A stretch of 22,545 nt of DNA. Origin: Isoetes engelmannii (lineage: Eukaryota; Streptophyta; Lycopodiopsida; Isoetales; Isoetaceae). The notes beneath the pieces were generated by a model. It worked only from the letters and a program-made list of their open reading frames with translations. It searched no databases and was not told the DNA's origin. Location of the stretch: contig JAANSK020256940.1 of assembly GCA_011763485.2 (NCBI GenBank), positions 1 through 22,545 on the forward strand, given 5' to 3'. Shown here piece after piece: positions 20,721 through 22,545 of the stretch. The position numbers and the translations under genes are program-made. The first letter of the stretch is position 1. Every line of letters begins with the position of its first letter.

Positions 20721-21097
20721 TGGTTTCGAGCATGCTCGAGCCAGTTGGATATAGTTCCTGTGGGAAACAGGAACAAATTTGTTCTGGGAATTCCCAGGGG
20801 CTGTTGGGCCTGTTGCAGTTGTGAGTTCGGGTTCGTCAGAAGGTAGTATGTTGTCCTCCCGCTGTGGGAGGCTGGGGTCCTCCCTCGGAAGCACCTTCCA
20901 GTACCCATGCGTGTTGTAGGGGCAGTCATACGCGGAGGGATTTTTGTGGGTCCCGGCTCTGGAGTAGTGCCTGCGAAGAAGTGGGTTTAGAGGCCAATTT
21001 GTGGCTTCCTCCTGTAGTAGCAGGTATGAAAGGAGTGCAGGGGTCTACTATGGGAGGTGGGTATGGACATCCCTCCAACCTTCGGTAAATATAAAAT
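20721..21097. other. Spacer without a supported gene
   Basis: Open frames on both strands (20610-20929 - and 20864-21088 +) overlap each other and match no family I recognise. A GC-richer patch lies at about 20800-21075. Nothing supports a gene. Confidence 0.4.
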
Positions 21098-21440
21098 ATA
21101 AAAATGCTATAAAACCTTAGCACGTGGACGTTGTATATAAAAGCCATCACCTGAAATGTTCTACAAATAACTCCCAATATAATACAAGCTATATTGCGAC
21201 TTAATCATTTGCAGGTAAATGATTACGTTGCAAAATGCATTCACAATAGCTAAGAACATGGAGCTTCCAACAAAGCATACACATATTTAGTAATTACAAC
21301 ACTTTCTATTGCACCCTCCTTTGAAAAATGTTATAAAACCCTAGCACGTGGACATTGTATATAAAAGCCATCACCTTAAATGTTCTACAAATAACTCCCA
21401 ATATAATACAAGCTATATTGCGACTTAATCATTTACAGGT
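21098..21440. repeat. Tandem block, period about 228 bp, with TATA-like sequence in each copy
   Basis: Unit halves at 21098-21216 and 21325-21440 both run AAAAATG(C/T)TATAAAACC, AGCACGTGGAC, TTGTATATAAAAGCCATCACC, AAATGTTCTACAAATAACTC and ATTGCGACTTAATCATTT(G/A)CAGGT. TATATAAAAG near 21132 and 21357 is a plausible TATA box, and each half ends in CA, so these could be promoter-bearing LTR pieces. That is inference; no paired coding region is seen. The insert between them, 21231-21340, is the dispersed repeat also found at 19936. Confidence 0.7.
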
Positions 21441-21534
21441 TCCAATGTTAGCCCAGCAACACTGGGCACCGTAACTAGTATTTATTTATTGCAATGTGAA
21501 CATGCAATGTAAGGATCTCCTCCCAGTTGCACGA

Positions 21535-21679
21535 TAAATATCGGGCGGTGTTGTGTTTGAACCACGAGTATATGTGTCGTATATTCGGTGTCTTACACGT
21601 GGGGAAAAAAAATACAAGGCATTTTTGTGGACTTATCCTATTTTTTTCGATTGTTCAAACACAACACCGCCGATATTTA
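21535..21679. mobile_element. Short foldback (MITE-like) element, copy 2
   Basis: 145 bp, related to 14954-15094. Its two arms (21535-21562 and 21653-21679) are identical except for one extra G in the left arm, so this copy keeps the ends better than copy 1. The first bases of each arm are TAAATATCGG. The loop has the same ACAAGGCATTTTT core. Flanking sequence on both sides is also shared with copy 1 (ATTGCAATGTGAACATGCAA before, GCAGGGTCGTGTGCCA after). The two copies therefore arose by duplication of a larger block and not by two separate insertions. Confidence 0.72.
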
Positions 21680-21816
21680 GCAGGGTCGTGTGCCACATAA
21701 GGTTTTTTCTCTGGTCCTCCATGTGAAATCTGTCAATGCATCATATAAACTAAAGTTTTTTCTAGTAGTCGTGCAATGCATCAATGCGTCAATGCAAAAT
21801 ATCTAGTCGACTTTCG

Positions 21817-21964
21817 TGCAATGTATTTTGGTGCAAAGATAGAAAATCACATCAATTAAAGATAGTGACAGGAATTACCATTGAAAAAGGTGCAATGCAT
21901 TTTGGTGCAAAGATAGAAAATCACATCAATTAAAGGTAGTGACAGGAATTACCATTGATAAAGG
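21817..21964. repeat. 73-bp tandem duplication in the kinase upstream copy
   Basis: GTGCAATGTATTTTGGTGCA starts at 21817 and its near-identical partner at 21890. Each runs through CACATCAATTAAAG, TAGTGACAGGAATTACC and AAAGG. The first kinase copy has the corresponding sequence once, near 17449-17522. Confidence 0.85.
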
Positions 21965-22100
21965 CGTCGCTGCTAATAGGAAGTTTCTTGCGAAACTTTC
22001 GATAAAAGTTCCCTTCCCTTACTTCCTAATGCATTTTGGTGAAGAGAACATCAATCAAGGTTGTGACAGGAACTAGCATTCAAATTTTAGCTAGCGATTA

Positions 22101-22250
22101 ATGGAACCATTGATTTCTTTGTACGAGGAGATCGTTGAAGCCTCACACGTTTTTGGGATTAGCAAAAGGCAGTTACAACCCCAATCAAGATCAGAGTTTA
22201 GGAATCTTAAAAATAGAAAATCACATCCAAAGCTGTTGGCTACCGGTTGA
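22101..22250 (+). pseudogene. Kinase 5' end, second copy, breaks off after about 14 codons
   Basis: The frame MEPLISLYEEIVEA is the same start as the kinase pseudogene at 17661 (MEPLISLSENIVEA), with the same upstream flank. After codon 14 the similarity ends abruptly and the frame continues SHVFGISKRQLQPQSRSEF into unrelated sequence, stopping at 22250 (49 codons). It is a duplicated promoter-plus-start fragment joined to other DNA. A tiny new coding sequence is possible in principle but nothing supports expression. Confidence 0.75.
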
Positions 22251-22545
22251 TTTGTCACATTAAGACATCATAGGGATATTAAGATTTTGTTTTTTTTTTT
22301 CTTACTGTGTCAAAGCTGCAGATTATACATCTCAAAAGCCTTTTCTTATTCATGCAATAAGTAATCCACTTTGGCTTCTCAAGTACTCAGACGAATTGAT
22401 ACCTTTTGTTAAAAAGGCTGCCATGGCATAGGTGTTCATATCAACCCAGATAAATTCAGCAAGGTAATATGCACGAATTCATTAATTTGAGAAATTCAAG
22501 CTCTTTTGAGAATTTTGAGCTAGCTAGCTGGACTCCCATGCTTAA
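22251..22545. other. AT-rich end of window, nothing recognised
   Basis: No credible open frame or repeat. A T-run lies near 22290-22300. The short palindromic GAGCTAGCTAGC near 22517 has no clear meaning. Confidence 0.45.

Noticed and set aside
20864-21177. Overlapping open frames on both strands near the GC-richer patch
   Set aside because: No family signal, mutual overlap and no upstream or splice context.

Overview
This looks like nuclear DNA from a land plant with a repeat-rich genome. Supporting signs are decayed Ty3/gypsy DNA with a long GC-rich LTR-like repeat, an intron-split PRMT6-type arginine methyltransferase remnant with plant-like exon borders, a TKL/Raf-like kinase remnant, several satellite-like arrays, and small foldback elements. 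The species cannot be named from sequence alone. A non-flowering plant is possible, but that is a guess. I found no gene I would call intact, no tRNA or rRNA, no CRISPR array and nothing bacterial.

Layout. 1-1138 is the end of a GC-rich LTR-like repeat on the + strand. A second copy of the same family lies in the opposite orientation at about 9983-11560. Between them are an AT-rich stretch (1139-1580), a satellite with alternating long and short units (1580-2352), a heavily decayed Ty3/gypsy pol region read on the minus strand (about 2500-6200), and further element-like DNA with two sets of internal repeats (7309-7990 and 8114-8895).

11561-13428 (minus) is an internal piece of a PRMT6-like gene. 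Three consecutive introns at its 3' side still have matching splice sites, but the first exons are missing, other parts are decayed, and the 3' end stops exactly where the inverted LTR-like repeat begins. 13430-14950 holds a short unrecognised coding-like remnant and AT-rich repeats.

14787-22250 is built from duplicated blocks. A 141-bp foldback element is followed by a six-copy satellite (15277-16960), a TGCA-rich spacer, and a TKL-type kinase pseudogene (17661-19203) whose C-terminus runs into an alanine-rich hexamer-repeat tail. A more compact second copy of the same arrangement (foldback, spacer, kinase upstream region and first codons) lies at 21436-22250, where the kinase copy breaks off after about 14 codons. 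Between the two copies are a possible Copia end (19560-19860), an 82-bp tandem repeat, a tiny Mutator-like candidate with a 9-bp direct repeat, and duplicated TATA-bearing blocks.

No working pathway joins these genes. The window is best read as a record of insertion, segmental duplication and decay. The items most worth following up are the duplicated kinase 5' region, the near-perfect foldback pair, and the PRMT6 fragment ending at the LTR edge.
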